Assembly (NCBI GenBank): GCA_028281945.1
Contig: JANQIW010000061.1
Span: 1 to 48,407 of the forward strand
Length of the DNA: 48,407 bases
From: Prochloraceae cyanobacterium PL24a_bin.78
GTDB taxonomy: Bacteria; Cyanobacteriota; Cyanobacteriia; Cyanobacteriales; JANQIW01
Reading direction: 5' to 3'
Of this stretch, positions 8,490 through 17,874 are shown one piece after another. Below the pieces are notes generated by a model. It was not told where the DNA came from. It did not search any database and saw only the letters and a program-made list of their open reading frames with translations. Made by a program: the position numbers and the translations under genes. Each line of letters opens with the position of its first letter. The stretch's first letter is position 1.

Positions 8490-11400
8490 TTAAGCAGTGA
8501 AATCGAAATTAGCAGTCGCCAATTCACCTTCGCTAATTCCCGTAAAGATAGCCACCAAACTACCATCAAGAGAAAGAGTGGCATTACCATCAGTATCGCT
8601 ACCAAAGGTTAAATTAGGAGTGGCACCAAAACCAATAATGCCAATGGTATCTGAATCGATTTCTAAATCAGTAATGGTATTAGCTGAATCTGGAATGGAA
8701 TCAGAAACTACAGTGAATATATCAGCTCCTTCACCGCCAGTAATGAGGTTATCTCCACCTGTACCAACAACAAAGGTATCATCTCCGTCGTTACCAACAA
8801 TACGATCGTCTGTACCAAGTAAGAAATTATCTTCACCTTCTCCACCATAAAGACGGTTGCCACCGGTACCACCAGAAGCATCAAGGATATCATCCCCTTC
8901 TCCACCAAAAGCTCGATCGTTACTTAAAACTGACAATTCATCATTGCCTTCTGCACCATAGAGACGGTTGCCGCCGGTACCACTAGAAGCATCTAAGGTA
9001 TCATCCCCTTCTCCACCAAAAGCTCGATCGTCAGATCCCACAATTAATTCATCAAGATCGGAACCTGTATAAATACGATTATTGCCACCGATAGCACTAG
9101 AAGAATTCACGGAATCATCACCGACACCAGTAAAGACAAAATCTCCATCTCCATCAAAACCATCATCAGGATTAGCAGCATCGAAAGTATCCCCATCGCT
9201 GGTACCAAAGACTATGCCATCAGCACCATCAACTACATCTACCGCAGCAGGGCTTACTACAAACTGACTCACAATGGCCGGCTCTTGAAGTGCAAGTTCA
9301 GGATTACTTAAGATTTCCTCTTCTGAATAAGGCTCTACTCCATAGGTAGTTACAGTTAAATCTCCCGTTACAGGGCTAATATCAAATTCTGTCCAGCCAA
9401 AGGTAGTAGCCGCAACATAATCTCCTTGAAGAAGTTCGGCATCGATCAATCCTTCTGCAATATCTAAATTATCATCCAACCCTACAGGATCCAATCCAAA
9501 AGGTGCTAAACCTGTAGTATTAATTAGGTTAGCGAAAAAGTCATCTTGATCGTCAATAATATCATCAGCATCGGGAGCCGAAGGTAAAGATTCAAAGAAG
9601 GCAACTTCTTCAGGAGAAAGTAACCCAAAAGCAGCAGCAAATTCAACGGTAGCGTCTGCAAAAGGCGGATCAAAAGCAACGGATCCTGTGGTAACTTCAA
9701 AAGCATTCAGAGGAATTTGAGGCCCACCTAATGTCTCTTGATAGGTTAAATTATTAACTACGGTACCGTGAACATCTGCGGCGATAAAGACTACGTTATC
9801 AATGTCATTTTCATCGATAAAGCTGAGTATTTGGGTTCTTTCTTCGGCGTATCCTTCAAATCGATCGGCTGCGGCCCCTGGTCCAAAATTTTGAATTGGC
9901 TCAGGAGTTAAGAGGAATTTCCAAGTTATACCACTTGCTTCTGCTTCTAATAAGTCTTCAAATAAGTCATCTAACTGTACTTGTCCTAATAATGTCCGAT
10001 CTAAAGTGAAAGATTCCGTTAAAAATCGGGTAACATCAGCAGGATCTGTTAAATCTGCTTCTTCAATTGGGGCATCACGGAAACTACGATTATCAAGAAT
10101 AAATACCGCTGCATCGGATCCGTAAGTATTGAATCGATATAATTCTCTCTCAAATGCCGTACGATCGTCCCCTGTATCTCCATAAAATTCATCCCTTAGA
10201 GGATTAAATTCTTGGAAAGTGTCAAGTCCATTATCAAAAAGTTCAGTATCATTAATGAAACCAGTAGTTTCTGGGAAACGAGGATCTGTATCAGCAGATG
10301 CACCACCAGAGAAATCATTAATTACTTCATGATCATCAATTGTAGCGAGAATAGAAGTAGAAGCCCGTAATTCTGCCCAAGCATTAATCCCTAAACGCGC
10401 TCCATATACTTCACCATGTTTGGCGCGATATTGATCTAAAGTTTCAACTTGTTCGACTCGAATTCCATTTTCATCTAAAACTGCATCGGAATCAAAATCA
10501 GCATAAATCGTATCCCCATGTTGGATAAAGAATTCTAAATTCTCACCGGGGGCATTACTAATAGCGGGATATGGCCCTAATTCTCCTCGCCAGTCTCCAG
10601 ATACACCAAAGGTTAAACCTCCAAATGTACCTAATTCAGCGGAAGTCTCAAAGGTTCCAGTTTCTACATCTCCTCCTGCATCGGTAACTTGATAGAAATA
10701 CTCTGTATCTGGAATTAAATCATTTATTTCTACTTTAATAGGTATAAGAGCATCAACTACAGTTTCAGTAATTGTGCCATCAATGGTATTAAATTCTGGA
10801 TCTGTAGAGAATTCAAAGGTAAGATCCCCTAAGAATAAGCTTCGTGCCCATAAAACAGTAGAAGTTTGTGTGGTATCTCCACTGGCTATGCCATTAATTA
10901 AAGAATTAGGAGTAGGATTGCGAGGGTCAAATGAAGTAGTATCTAAGTCAAAGAAGTTTAAAGGTTCTGCTAAATCCTCTAAATCAACGTATTTAAAGTT
11001 GCTATTAACGTTTTCAATTTCACCATCTTCTAGGTCTACTTCTACTAATGCAGGTTCATTAGAATCATCTTGCACTACTAATAAACCAGATGGAAACTGC
11101 TCTCCTAAAGGTACATTAATAATATCAAGTCCTTCAGAATTTTCTACTCCATCAATAGTTTCTCCTGCTCCAATACTAAAGCTTCCTAAGAAAGAATTAC
11201 TACCAGATCGATCGTAAACTGCAAAGGTACTATCTTCTTCATCAGAAGCAATCAAATAACCCTCTGTGTCGGCACCATAATAAATAGTTAAACCTTGAAC
11301 ACCACCACTAAAAGGGGAATCAGGATTAAAATCATCTACAGTAGCGATAATTTCAGCTTCTTCTCCTCCATTGGGTTCCGCTGCAAAACGCAAAATTCCA

Positions 11401-13130
11401 AATTCTTCTTGGCTGGCATACAATAATCCTAACTCTCGATCGACTACCAAACCACCTACTTCGGGATTTTCTAACTCCCCAGCAGCAGGAGTAGGCAAAT
11501 CTATATTACGAACAACATTAGCATCAACAGCACCAGCACCATTATCGATTAATTCTAATTGGGCAATGGTATCTCCATCTTCTTGACTAACAAAGACAAA
11601 AGAAGAGTCATCTACCAAACTGACGTAGGAAGCAATACTCGCTGCGGTTTCTTCACCATCATCTACCCCAAAAATTGAGGCATCAGAAGCACTCAGACTA
11701 GGTGCGGTGATATCTGTAAGTGAGAGTGTATCAGGATCGATTTCAAAGATAGCTAAAGAGTCATTTTCCCCATCAGTTACTACAGCTAAATCAATAATTT
11801 CCCCAGCTAATTCAAAGCCATAAACGATATCTACCCCGTTATAACTAACAGAGTCTGGAGTAATTAACTGTGAAGCTTCCCCATCAAGATTAGTAACTTG
11901 TAAACCCCCCTCTTCTAAGGCATTAATTACTAAACTATCGCCACTATTAGTAGGATGCACCCAAATTGCTGGATCACTTGCTTCTCCTACTGAGGAATCC
12001 ACAGCATCTTCAGTATCTAATATTTCGGGAGTTTCTACTACTGGAGATATGCCTGGAATGGTATCTAAATCTAAGGCAAATCCTAAAAATTGAGTAGTTT
12101 GAACATCATTAAAATTATTATCACTCACCACAAAGAAGGATTGTCTTCCATCTGGTAATTCTGGCCCAAAACTAATGGCTTCACTATTATCTAAGCCAAT
12201 ACCTAAATCAGCAAAATCTAAGATTAACTCTTTAGATGCTATTTCATCAATATCTAACAATCCATCATTGGGATTAGCAGGATCAACTGCTATACTATCA
12301 ACATCAATAACGTTAGTAGCCCCTTGCAAATTCACTTCATAAAGTCGGATGCTATTACCTACGCCCACAGCAAAGGAACGCTCTAAGGCTAGTAATGTTC
12401 CTGTATTGTCAGTAGCTACTAATTCTACTAAACCATTATCAGCAAAAGAATCTGGAGGGATTGGGGCATTGGGAATGGGATCCGTAAAGTAGATAAATTC
12501 CCCAACTTCTTCACCTGTGGTTAAGTCAAATTGGATAATTCGAGAGGCACTTTCATCTTCTAAAGTAGGAATTGGACCATCTTGAATGAGGGCTGCTTCT
12601 AAGGCTGTGAAGAGGAATTTTTCATCTGGGGTAACGGTTAAGCTTTCAAATACTAGGTTATCCCTAATACCACTGTTAGGATCGTCTCCTATTAAAAAAC
12701 GATCGGGAATAGTTAATTCACTAAATTGTTCTCCTTCGAGAGAGAATTGATTGATAAAAGGATCTATGCCATTATCCACATCACCTTCTGAAGAGATAAA
12801 TAAAGTGTCATCACTCAGGAAAGTAATCCCTTCAGGATCTACAATAGCTCCCTCTATAGGAACCCCATTTTCATCTAAATTAACGAGACTAGTAACTTCG
12901 ATAAAATCTACATCCCCATCATCTAATGCGCCATCAGTCACATCAATATTTAATGTATAGAAACGAGGATTAGTACTAGTATCTGAAACAGCATAATAAA
13001 CATCTAAAAATGGATTATAAGTAATGCCAGATAATCCTCCTATCTCTGTTTCTTCAAAGATAGTTCCTGTTTCAAATGTAACCCCACCTATAAATTCTAT
13101 TTCTGTAACTATATTTCTATCTGTATCCAT
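8490..13130 (-). CDS. Multi-domain secreted phosphatase: phytase-like + beta-propeller phytase + PhoD + RTX
   Basis: 1546 acidic residues. Domains in order: an 'esterase-like activity of phytase' domain (about 1-366, GGLSGITY and DPEGI motifs); a 3-phytase beta-propeller (about 375-735, ASDPAIWVHPTNS and EGGLQV); a PhoD-like metallophosphatase (about 736-1290) with GVSGDWRG (846), QHGDTIYAD (873), DDHEVINDF (937) and AADVHGT (1115) as metal and catalytic motifs; and a C-terminal RTX block of GGEGDDTLDAS repeats (about 1300-1480) followed by a conserved C-terminal cap. Likely releases phosphate from phytate and phosphoesters outside the cell, exported by type I secretion. The frame stays open in the 5' direction only to a TGA at 13212-13214. 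Upstream of that, the same frame encodes a broken EEP domain, so the ATG at 13130 is an internal or secondary start and the gene may be a truncated allele. Confidence 0.88.
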   Translation of the reverse strand: MDTDRNIVTEIEFIGGVTFETGTIFEETEIGGLSGITYNPFLDVYYAVSDTSTNPRFYTLNIDVTDGALDDGDVDFIEVTSLVNLDENGVPIEGAIVDPEGITFLSDDTLFISSEGDVDNGIDPFINQFSLEGEQFSELTIPDRFLIGDDPNSGIRDNLVFESLTVTPDEKFLFTALEAALIQDGPIPTLEDESASRIIQFDLTTGEEVGEFIYFTDPIPNAPIPPDSFADNGLVELVATDNTGTLLALERSFAVGVGNSIRLYEVNLQGATNVIDVDSIAVDPANPNDGLLDIDEIASKELILDFADLGIGLDNSEAISFGPELPDGRQSFFVVSDNNFNDVQTTQFLGFALDLDTIPGISPVVETPEILDTEDAVDSSVGEASDPAIWVHPTNSGDSLVINALEEGGLQVTNLDGEASQLITPDSVSYNGVDIVYGFELAGEIIDLAVVTDGENDSLAIFEIDPDTLSLTDITAPSLSASDASIFGVDDGEETAASIASYVSLVDDSSFVFVSQEDGDTIAQLELIDNGAGAVDANVVRNIDLPTPAAGELENPEVGGLVVDRELGLLYASQEEFGILRFAAEPNGGEEAEIIATVDDFNPDSPFSGGVQGLTIYYGADTEGYLIASDEEDSTFAVYDRSGSNSFLGSFSIGAGETIDGVENSEGLDIINVPLGEQFPSGLLVVQDDSNEPALVEVDLEDGEIENVNSNFKYVDLEDLAEPLNFFDLDTTSFDPRNPTPNSLINGIASGDTTQTSTVLWARSLFLGDLTFEFSTDPEFNTIDGTITETVVDALIPIKVEINDLIPDTEYFYQVTDAGGDVETGTFETSAELGTFGGLTFGVSGDWRGELGPYPAISNAPGENLEFFIQHGDTIYADFDSDAVLDENGIRVEQVETLDQYRAKHGEVYGARLGINAWAELRASTSILATIDDHEVINDFSGGASADTDPRFPETTGFINDTELFDNGLDTFQEFNPLRDEFYGDTGDDRTAFERELYRFNTYGSDAAVFILDNRSFRDAPIEEADLTDPADVTRFLTESFTLDRTLLGQVQLDDLFEDLLEAEASGITWKFLLTPEPIQNFGPGAAADRFEGYAEERTQILSFIDENDIDNVVFIAADVHGTVVNNLTYQETLGGPQIPLNAFEVTTGSVAFDPPFADATVEFAAAFGLLSPEEVAFFESLPSAPDADDIIDDQDDFFANLINTTGLAPFGLDPVGLDDNLDIAEGLIDAELLQGDYVAATTFGWTEFDISPVTGDLTVTTYGVEPYSEEEILSNPELALQEPAIVSQFVVSPAAVDVVDGADGIVFGTSDGDTFDAANPDDGFDGDGDFVFTGVGDDSVNSSSAIGGNNRIYTGSDLDELIVGSDDRAFGGEGDDTLDASSGTGGNRLYGAEGNDELSVLSNDRAFGGEGDDILDASGGTGGNRLYGGEGEDNFLLGTDDRIVGNDGDDTFVVGTGGDNLITGGEGADIFTVVSDSIPDSANTITDLEIDSDTIGIIGFGATPNLTFGSDTDGNATLSLDGSLVAIFTGISEGELATANFDFTA

Positions 13131-13376
13131 AACTGTATCCTCTACTAAAAAATTTGTAAAAACTAAACGATGATCGGAACTTGGGAAAGGAAAATCCCCT
13201 ACTAAATCGAATCAAAAATCTCCATCTTCGGGCTAAAATACTCCAGAGTCTAAAACTTCTAGGTCGTTAGAAGGAAGAATATAGTCCACACGTAAATTAC
13301 CAAGTCCTCCAAATTCTGCTTTGGTAAAATTTGTCTAAAGAAGTTTAAAGGTTGCTACCCGTATATTTGTTGTCAT
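13131..13376 (-). pseudogene. Remnant EEP-family domain, former N-terminus of the phosphatase fusion
   Basis: Read from ATG 13376 in the same frame as the downstream ORF. It begins MTTNIRVATF, the typical start of cyanobacterial endonuclease/exonuclease/phosphatase (EEP) proteins. After only 13 codons comes a TAG (13335-13337). The frame then jumps to the C-terminal end of that domain: NLRVDYILPSNDLEV, GVF-stop-PEDGDF-stop-FDLVGDF, PFPSSDHRLV. In-frame stops are TAG 13335-13337, TAG 13233-13235 and TGA 13212-13214. The first two sit where family members continue, and the TAG at 13233 replaces a usual Trp. The central part of the domain is missing, so an internal deletion plus nonsense mutations inactivated it. 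It runs on without frameshift into the 1546-residue ORF. Confidence 0.8.
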
Positions 13377-13755
13377 AAGTTTTTTCTTTATTCTTAGTTT
13401 GATATTGATAATTTTTCAGGTAGTTTTAAGATTGCTCTCAGATTTCTAGTTAATAATTATCTAGATAGCTATGTCTTAAAATCTTCTCTTTCCATAGATT
13501 TTCATTTTTTGGTTAAGAATTAGATATCTCTTGGTTAAAGATTGGAACTAATATGTTTTAATTTTTATTAATAGATATATCGATTTGTTAAGAATTTTTA
13601 TTAAGTAAATAATCTTGATTTTGTTTCTCGCTTTGCAATTTATCTGTATTTGATGGATTTAGTTACTAAATGTTTTTATTTTAGTCTTATACTCATTTTT
13701 TGAATAATAAAAAAATATTAGTTCGACTCTTTTAGATTCTAATTTTTTTAAAAGG
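13377..13755. other. AT-rich intergenic region
   Basis: Non-coding, very AT-rich divergent spacer between the phosphatase locus (minus strand) and the membrane pentapeptide gene (plus strand). I see no RNA gene or decayed coding sequence in it. Confidence 0.5.
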
Positions 13756-13758
13756 TGT

Positions 13759-13785
13759 TTGTACTTAAAAAAAATTTGATATAAT
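13759..13785 (+). promoter_or_regulatory. Candidate promoter of the pentapeptide membrane protein
   Basis: TTGTAC (13759-13764) and a perfect TATAAT (13780-13785) are separated by 15 bases, slightly short of the usual 17. Transcription would begin near 13792, which makes the ATG at 13795 almost leaderless and favours the ATG at 13879 as the real start. Confidence 0.45.
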
Positions 13786-13878
13786 AGTGTTGAGATGGCT
13801 ATTAGTAAGTTTTATGTCAAACTTATCTATCCCTTCATAGTTTTAACTTATATACGATCGTACATAGAGAATGAGAAA

Positions 13879-15660
13879 ATGAAAGCAAGTGAAATTTTGA
13901 AAAGATATGCAGAAGGAGAAAGGAATTTTCAGAAAGTAAATCTAAGAGGACAATCTTTCAAAGGAGAAAACCTATCAGGTGCAGATTTTAGTAAATCAGA
14001 TATTCGAGGAGTAAATTTTAGTGAAGCAATACTTAGAGGGACAAGATTCTCGAAAGCTAAAGCTGGATTGAAGAACTATTTGACCATAATGTTCATATTA
14101 CTTTCATGGGAAATAATATTAATACTAGGTATGGGTTTATTAAAGAGTATTTTTTTAGTAGCACTTGTATTAGACAGTGGCAGAATTAACAACTTTATAA
14201 TCAGCATTATCTTCTTACTTATGTTTGTAGTCCTATTAAGATCTTCTATTCTTAAGATTTTAATTATAGGCTTTGGGACAATAACAACTGCGATGATTGT
14301 CGTTGGAATCATGCTTATTGCCGGAGCAGGGAGTGAAATAGTGATAAGTATGGTGCATGAAACAGTCATGTTAACAGTAATAGCAGCGATGACAATAGCA
14401 GGCACAGCAGTTACAGCAATGGCAATAGCCGTGGTGGGGATACTAGGGGAAATAATACCAGTAGCAATAACAATTGGGATGGTGTTGGCCATCGTTGGGG
14501 CAGGAGTAGTGGTGGTGGGAAGGGCAGGAGTTTTTGAGGTGACAGTAGTTGTGGCGGTAGTTGAAGTTTTCCTAATATTTGGGACTTATATTGGTTGGCG
14601 TGCTATTAAAGGTGATTTAAAAGATAATTGGATTAGGACTTTTGCTGTTGCGATCGCTTCTCTTGGAGGCACTAGCTTCTACAATGCTGATTTAACTGAT
14701 GCTGATTTTACAGGGGCTACCCTTAAAAATACTGATCTTCGAGCTAAAAATTTTACTCGTGTTTGTTGGAAGGATACTATTAAACTTGATTTTGCTAGAG
14801 TAGGTAAAACTTTACTGGCGCAAAGTGAAGTTAGAGAATTATTAGTTACAGGTAATGGTTATAATAAATCCTACATTCATGCTAATCTTAGAGGTGCTTA
14901 TTTAGTAGGTGCTAATCTGAATAAGGCTAATTTGAAATATGCCGATCTTAGTGAAGCAACTTTAGCAGGAGCAAATTTAAATAAGGCTAATCTAAGGGAA
15001 GTTAATGCTATTGGAACTGATTTTACTCACTCCTATATGACAGGAGCTTGTATTGAAGCTTGGAATATAGATAGAACAACTAAACTCAAAGGAGTTGATT
15101 GTCAATTTATTTATCTTCTTGAATATCCTCAACATTATAGTGACGATCGAGAACGCCGCCCCAGTAGTGGAAATTTCCAACCTGGAGAATTCACAAAACT
15201 ATTTGAACATATTTTAGATACAGTTGATTTGATATTCCGCGAAGCTATAGATTGGAAGGCATTTGTAGCTGCTTATAAAAAAATAAAGGTAGAAAATGAG
15301 GATACTTTACTAGAAATACAAAGTATCGAAGATAAAAGAGATGGAGTTATAGTGGTTAAGGTAAAAGTTCCTCTTGATACTGATAAAGAGAAGATTCATC
15401 AGGATTTGATTGAGAATTATCAGTTAGCTATTCAAGCTATAGAAGAAAAATACAAAACACTGCTAGAAGCTGAAAAAGAGCAGATAGAAGCTAAAAAAGA
15501 GCAGATAGAAGCTAAAAAAGAGCAGATAGAAGCTTACAAAGAGCGGATAGAATTATCTAGAAGTCAAATAAAGACACTTCAAGAAGTCATTGAAAATTTA
15601 ACAGGGTTTCAATTACTTAACAAATCTAGTCAGATGAGTAATGAGGATGATGAATCTTGA
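13879..15660 (+). CDS. Membrane pentapeptide-repeat protein with C-terminal coiled coil
   Basis: 593 residues from the ATG at 13879 (MKASEILKRYAEGERNF), the usual start of this cyanobacterial family; an upstream ATG at 13795 would add 28 residues. Parts: short pentapeptide block (about 14-62); hydrophobic region of about six membrane segments, unusually rich in Gly, Ala, Val and Ile (about 64-240); second pentapeptide block (about 264-385); cap TGACIEAWNID with C-QFIYLLE, ERRPSSGNF and PGEFTKLFE (about 387-440); a linker domain with IDWKAFVAAYKKI and VIVVKVKVP; then a coiled coil of three 7-residue EQIEAKK-type units (about 520-585). The next gene, 15 bases on, carries a matching coiled coil. 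Function unknown; likely a membrane-anchored scaffold or sensor. Confidence 0.82.
   Translation: MKASEILKRYAEGERNFQKVNLRGQSFKGENLSGADFSKSDIRGVNFSEAILRGTRFSKAKAGLKNYLTIMFILLSWEIILILGMGLLKSIFLVALVLDSGRINNFIISIIFLLMFVVLLRSSILKILIIGFGTITTAMIVVGIMLIAGAGSEIVISMVHETVMLTVIAAMTIAGTAVTAMAIAVVGILGEIIPVAITIGMVLAIVGAGVVVVGRAGVFEVTVVVAVVEVFLIFGTYIGWRAIKGDLKDNWIRTFAVAIASLGGTSFYNADLTDADFTGATLKNTDLRAKNFTRVCWKDTIKLDFARVGKTLLAQSEVRELLVTGNGYNKSYIHANLRGAYLVGANLNKANLKYADLSEATLAGANLNKANLREVNAIGTDFTHSYMTGACIEAWNIDRTTKLKGVDCQFIYLLEYPQHYSDDRERRPSSGNFQPGEFTKLFEHILDTVDLIFREAIDWKAFVAAYKKIKVENEDTLLEIQSIEDKRDGVIVVKVKVPLDTDKEKIHQDLIENYQLAIQAIEEKYKTLLEAEKEQIEAKKEQIEAKKEQIEAYKERIELSRSQIKTLQEVIENLTGFQLLNKSSQMSNEDDES
15478..15540 (+). 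repeat. Three 21-base tandem repeats encoding heptads
   Basis: Three consecutive 21-base units at 15478, 15499 and 15520, each encoding EQIEAKK (last unit EQIEAYK). The unit equals one coiled-coil heptad, so copy number can change without loss of frame. Confidence 0.85.
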
Positions 15661-15675
15661 AATTGACAATAGCTA

Positions 15676-16332
15676 ATGAATGATGAAGATCTTATTAATG
15701 AAATTAAGCAAAATTACGAGCTAAAAATACAAGCTTTACAAGAACGGATCGAGGCAAAACAAGAACAGATTGAGGCAAAACAAGAACAGATTGAGGCAAA
15801 ACAAGAACAGATTGAGGCAAAAAATGAAACAATAAAAAACTTAAATGAAAGAATATCTGAGTTAAAAGAAGATTTAAAATTTTTTAAAGATTTAGTTTCA
15901 AACTACTCAAAACAAAACCCTATAATAAATATTAACAACGAAAATACAACAAGAAATACAAAAAATATGTCAGACGTTTATAAGTCTAAATATGACCAAT
16001 CTCATGCTCAAATTGGTGGCATTGTTGATACTGCTCAAACTGGTAGTAACCAAGAAATTACCCAAAATAATTATCTCTCAGAACAAAAACAAACTCTTGG
16101 AGAAGCAGCTGAAGAGATACAGAAACTACTTAAACAGCTAGAAGAAACTAACCCAACTGCTACCATAGAGCAGCAACAAGCCTATGTAAACGCTGCTATT
16201 CCAAACAATCTAAAGTCAAGGTGTATAAGTGCTTTACAAGCTGGCTGGAAGGAAGCAGTGAAGGAATTTTTAGATAATCCTTATCTCAATGTAGGAATTG
16301 CAGTACTTGAAGATTGGCAAAATTCTAAATAA
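15676..16332 (+). CDS. Coiled-coil protein with a conserved C-terminal helical domain
   Basis: 218 residues. N-terminal coiled coil (about 1-75) beginning LINEIKQNYELKIQALQERIEAKQ and containing four EAKQEQI heptads, then a low-complexity Asn-rich linker (about 85-130), then a helical domain with SEQKQTLGEAAEEIQKLL, EETNPTAT, and ALQAGWKEAVKEFLDNPYLNVGIAV (about 133-218). That C-terminal domain is, to my knowledge, the usual tail of fused cyanobacterial pentapeptide/effector proteins; here it is a separate gene. The 15-base gap and same strand as the preceding gene suggest one transcript and a heteromeric coiled-coil complex. Function unknown. Confidence 0.8.
   Translation: MNDEDLINEIKQNYELKIQALQERIEAKQEQIEAKQEQIEAKQEQIEAKNETIKNLNERISELKEDLKFFKDLVSNYSKQNPIININNENTTRNTKNMSDVYKSKYDQSHAQIGGIVDTAQTGSNQEITQNNYLSEQKQTLGEAAEEIQKLLKQLEETNPTATIEQQQAYVNAAIPNNLKSRCISALQAGWKEAVKEFLDNPYLNVGIAVLEDWQNSK
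15739..15822 (+). repeat. Four 21-base tandem repeats encoding heptads
   Basis: Units at 15739, 15760, 15781 and 15802. The last three are identical and the first differs at two bases. Each encodes QERIEAK or QEQIEAK, one coiled-coil heptad. They resemble the heptads of the upstream gene in protein but use different codons, so they expanded independently. Confidence 0.85.
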
Positions 16333-16641
16333 AATTCACAGTAAAGATGGCGATCAATTATTTATCTATCTCTATTTGATTTTGTTATTATATAAAAATA
16401 TGGAAATAAAAAAAATATACCAAACAAGATATTATTATTTTTACTAACGGAGATGGGTTTTGGGTTGGGAATCAGCAGGTAGGAGATAGCTTTAAATCTA
16501 TCATCGTTTTAGAAATATCGTTTTAGAAATTTGGTATTAGGTGATCCCAGAGATCCCACAGCAAATCTGCTGACACCACCTTGTTTTCATATCTTGACAA
16601 TATCCTCTAGCCTTACGTTGATGATTGGAAAGAGTTAATTT
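16333..16641. other. Intergenic spacer between convergent genes
   Basis: 309 bases. The motif ATCGTTTTAGAAAT occurs twice in tandem (about 16504-16532), and a small CAGCA/TGCTG hairpin lies near 16560-16574. No gene seen. Confidence 0.5.
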
Positions 16642-17874
16642 TCACTCTGAGGCAGAAAGCTTAAATTGAGCAATGAAAATACCAATGACAGCCAGAATAG
16701 CAGTAGGTATAAAGACAAAAGTATAACTACCAAAGAAATCTCTAATTTGGCCTACGACGATATTGCCAAATAAAGCCCCTACACCATAAGCGGTAAAGAT
16801 TAAACCATAATTTTTGGCATAGTCATTAGGATTAAATAAACTCATGGTGGCAGTTGGGGCGATTGCTAACCATCCTCCCAAAGACATCCAAAAAAGACCA
16901 AAAGCAACTAAATAACTCCAAGTTTGACCGACTCCTGCATTAAGCATTAAAATTGAAGCAATCAAAATTAAAGTATAAGCAATAATGGCTGCTCCTTTCG
17001 GCTTTAAACGATCGGTAAGCCAACCAAATAAAGGACGACCAAGACCATTAAGAATAGCAAATAAAGATACAGCAAAAGCAGCAACATTAGGATCAAGTTG
17101 GATTATTTCTTGAGCCACAGGACTAGAAATACCAATAGCACCTAAACCAGCAAAAGTTCCTAAAGCATAACAAAACCAAAGAGTATAAAATGTAGGGGAT
17201 TTATAAATAGGTTTTTGAGACCTTTCTTTAGTGTGGTGAAAATTTGTCGAAGAATTTTGAACTGAAGAAGCCCAATCAGGCTCTGGTAGACGTAAAGTTA
17301 CGGAGATCGCCACAATAATTACTGTAAACATTATTCCTAGGATTCTAAAAGTAGGAAGTACTCCAAAAGAAGTGATCATTATTTTAGATAGAGGTGCTGT
17401 AACTAAAGGGGATAACCCAAAGCCAATCACTGTTAGTCCTACAGCTAAGCCTTTCTTGTCAGGAAACCATTTAGCAGCTACAGCTAGAGGAACACCATAA
17501 GCAATACCTACTCCCCCTCCCCCAATAATTCCATAGCTAACTACAAGGGTAAGTAGATTGTTACTAAAACTAGACAAAATATAGCCTGTTCCCATGACTA
17601 TACCTCCCAAAGCAGCCATTTTACTGGGACCCAGCTTCTCAATATAAAATCCTGCTATGGGCATTAAACCTGCGTATAAAACTAAAAAGAATGTGAAAGG
17701 TAGTCCACTTTGGGTAGCATTAATCCCAAAAAGTTCCTCCAAAGGTTTTCGGAAAATACTCCAAGAATACACTGTACCCAAACACAAAAGTAAAAGTAGC
17801 CCTAACAAGACAAATAACCATCTTCCTTTTTTTGCAGGTAAACCAAAAACTAGTGAGGATTTATTGTTCATCAT
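16642..17874 (-). CDS. MFS transporter, OFA (oxalate/formate antiporter-like) family
   Basis: 410 residues from the ATG at 17874 (MMNNKSSLVFGLPAKKGRW); an upstream in-frame ATG at 17937 would add a 21-residue hydrophobic stretch not expected in the family. Twelve membrane helices in two halves. Helix 1 carries GTVYSWSIFRKPLEELFG, the family hallmark, and the loop after helix 2 has YIEKLGPSKMAALGG. The second half has GLGRPLFGWLTDRLKP, the MFS inter-helix motif. Likely exchanges a small monocarboxylate or dicarboxylate across the plasma membrane; the substrate cannot be read from sequence. It ends at a spacer and has no obvious operon partner. Confidence 0.85.
   Translation of the reverse strand: MMNNKSSLVFGLPAKKGRWLFVLLGLLLLLCLGTVYSWSIFRKPLEELFGINATQSGLPFTFFLVLYAGLMPIAGFYIEKLGPSKMAALGGIVMGTGYILSSFSNNLLTLVVSYGIIGGGGVGIAYGVPLAVAAKWFPDKKGLAVGLTVIGFGLSPLVTAPLSKIMITSFGVLPTFRILGIMFTVIIVAISVTLRLPEPDWASSVQNSSTNFHHTKERSQKPIYKSPTFYTLWFCYALGTFAGLGAIGISSPVAQEIIQLDPNVAAFAVSLFAILNGLGRPLFGWLTDRLKPKGAAIIAYTLILIASILMLNAGVGQTWSYLVAFGLFWMSLGGWLAIAPTATMSLFNPNDYAKNYGLIFTAYGVGALFGNIVVGQIRDFFGSYTFVFIPTAILAVIGIFIAQFKLSASE

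Noticed and set aside
8497..12960. Several open frames antisense to the phosphatase fusion
   Set aside because: Same explanation; low-complexity translations without motifs or ribosome sites.
13795..13878. Extended N-terminus of the membrane pentapeptide protein
   Set aside because: The ATG at 13795 would be only a few bases from the predicted transcription start, and the extra 28 residues do not match the family start MKASEIL.
14076..14492. 138-codon antisense frame rich in Ile, Val and Ala
   Set aside because: Mirror of the hydrophobic membrane region of the pentapeptide protein.
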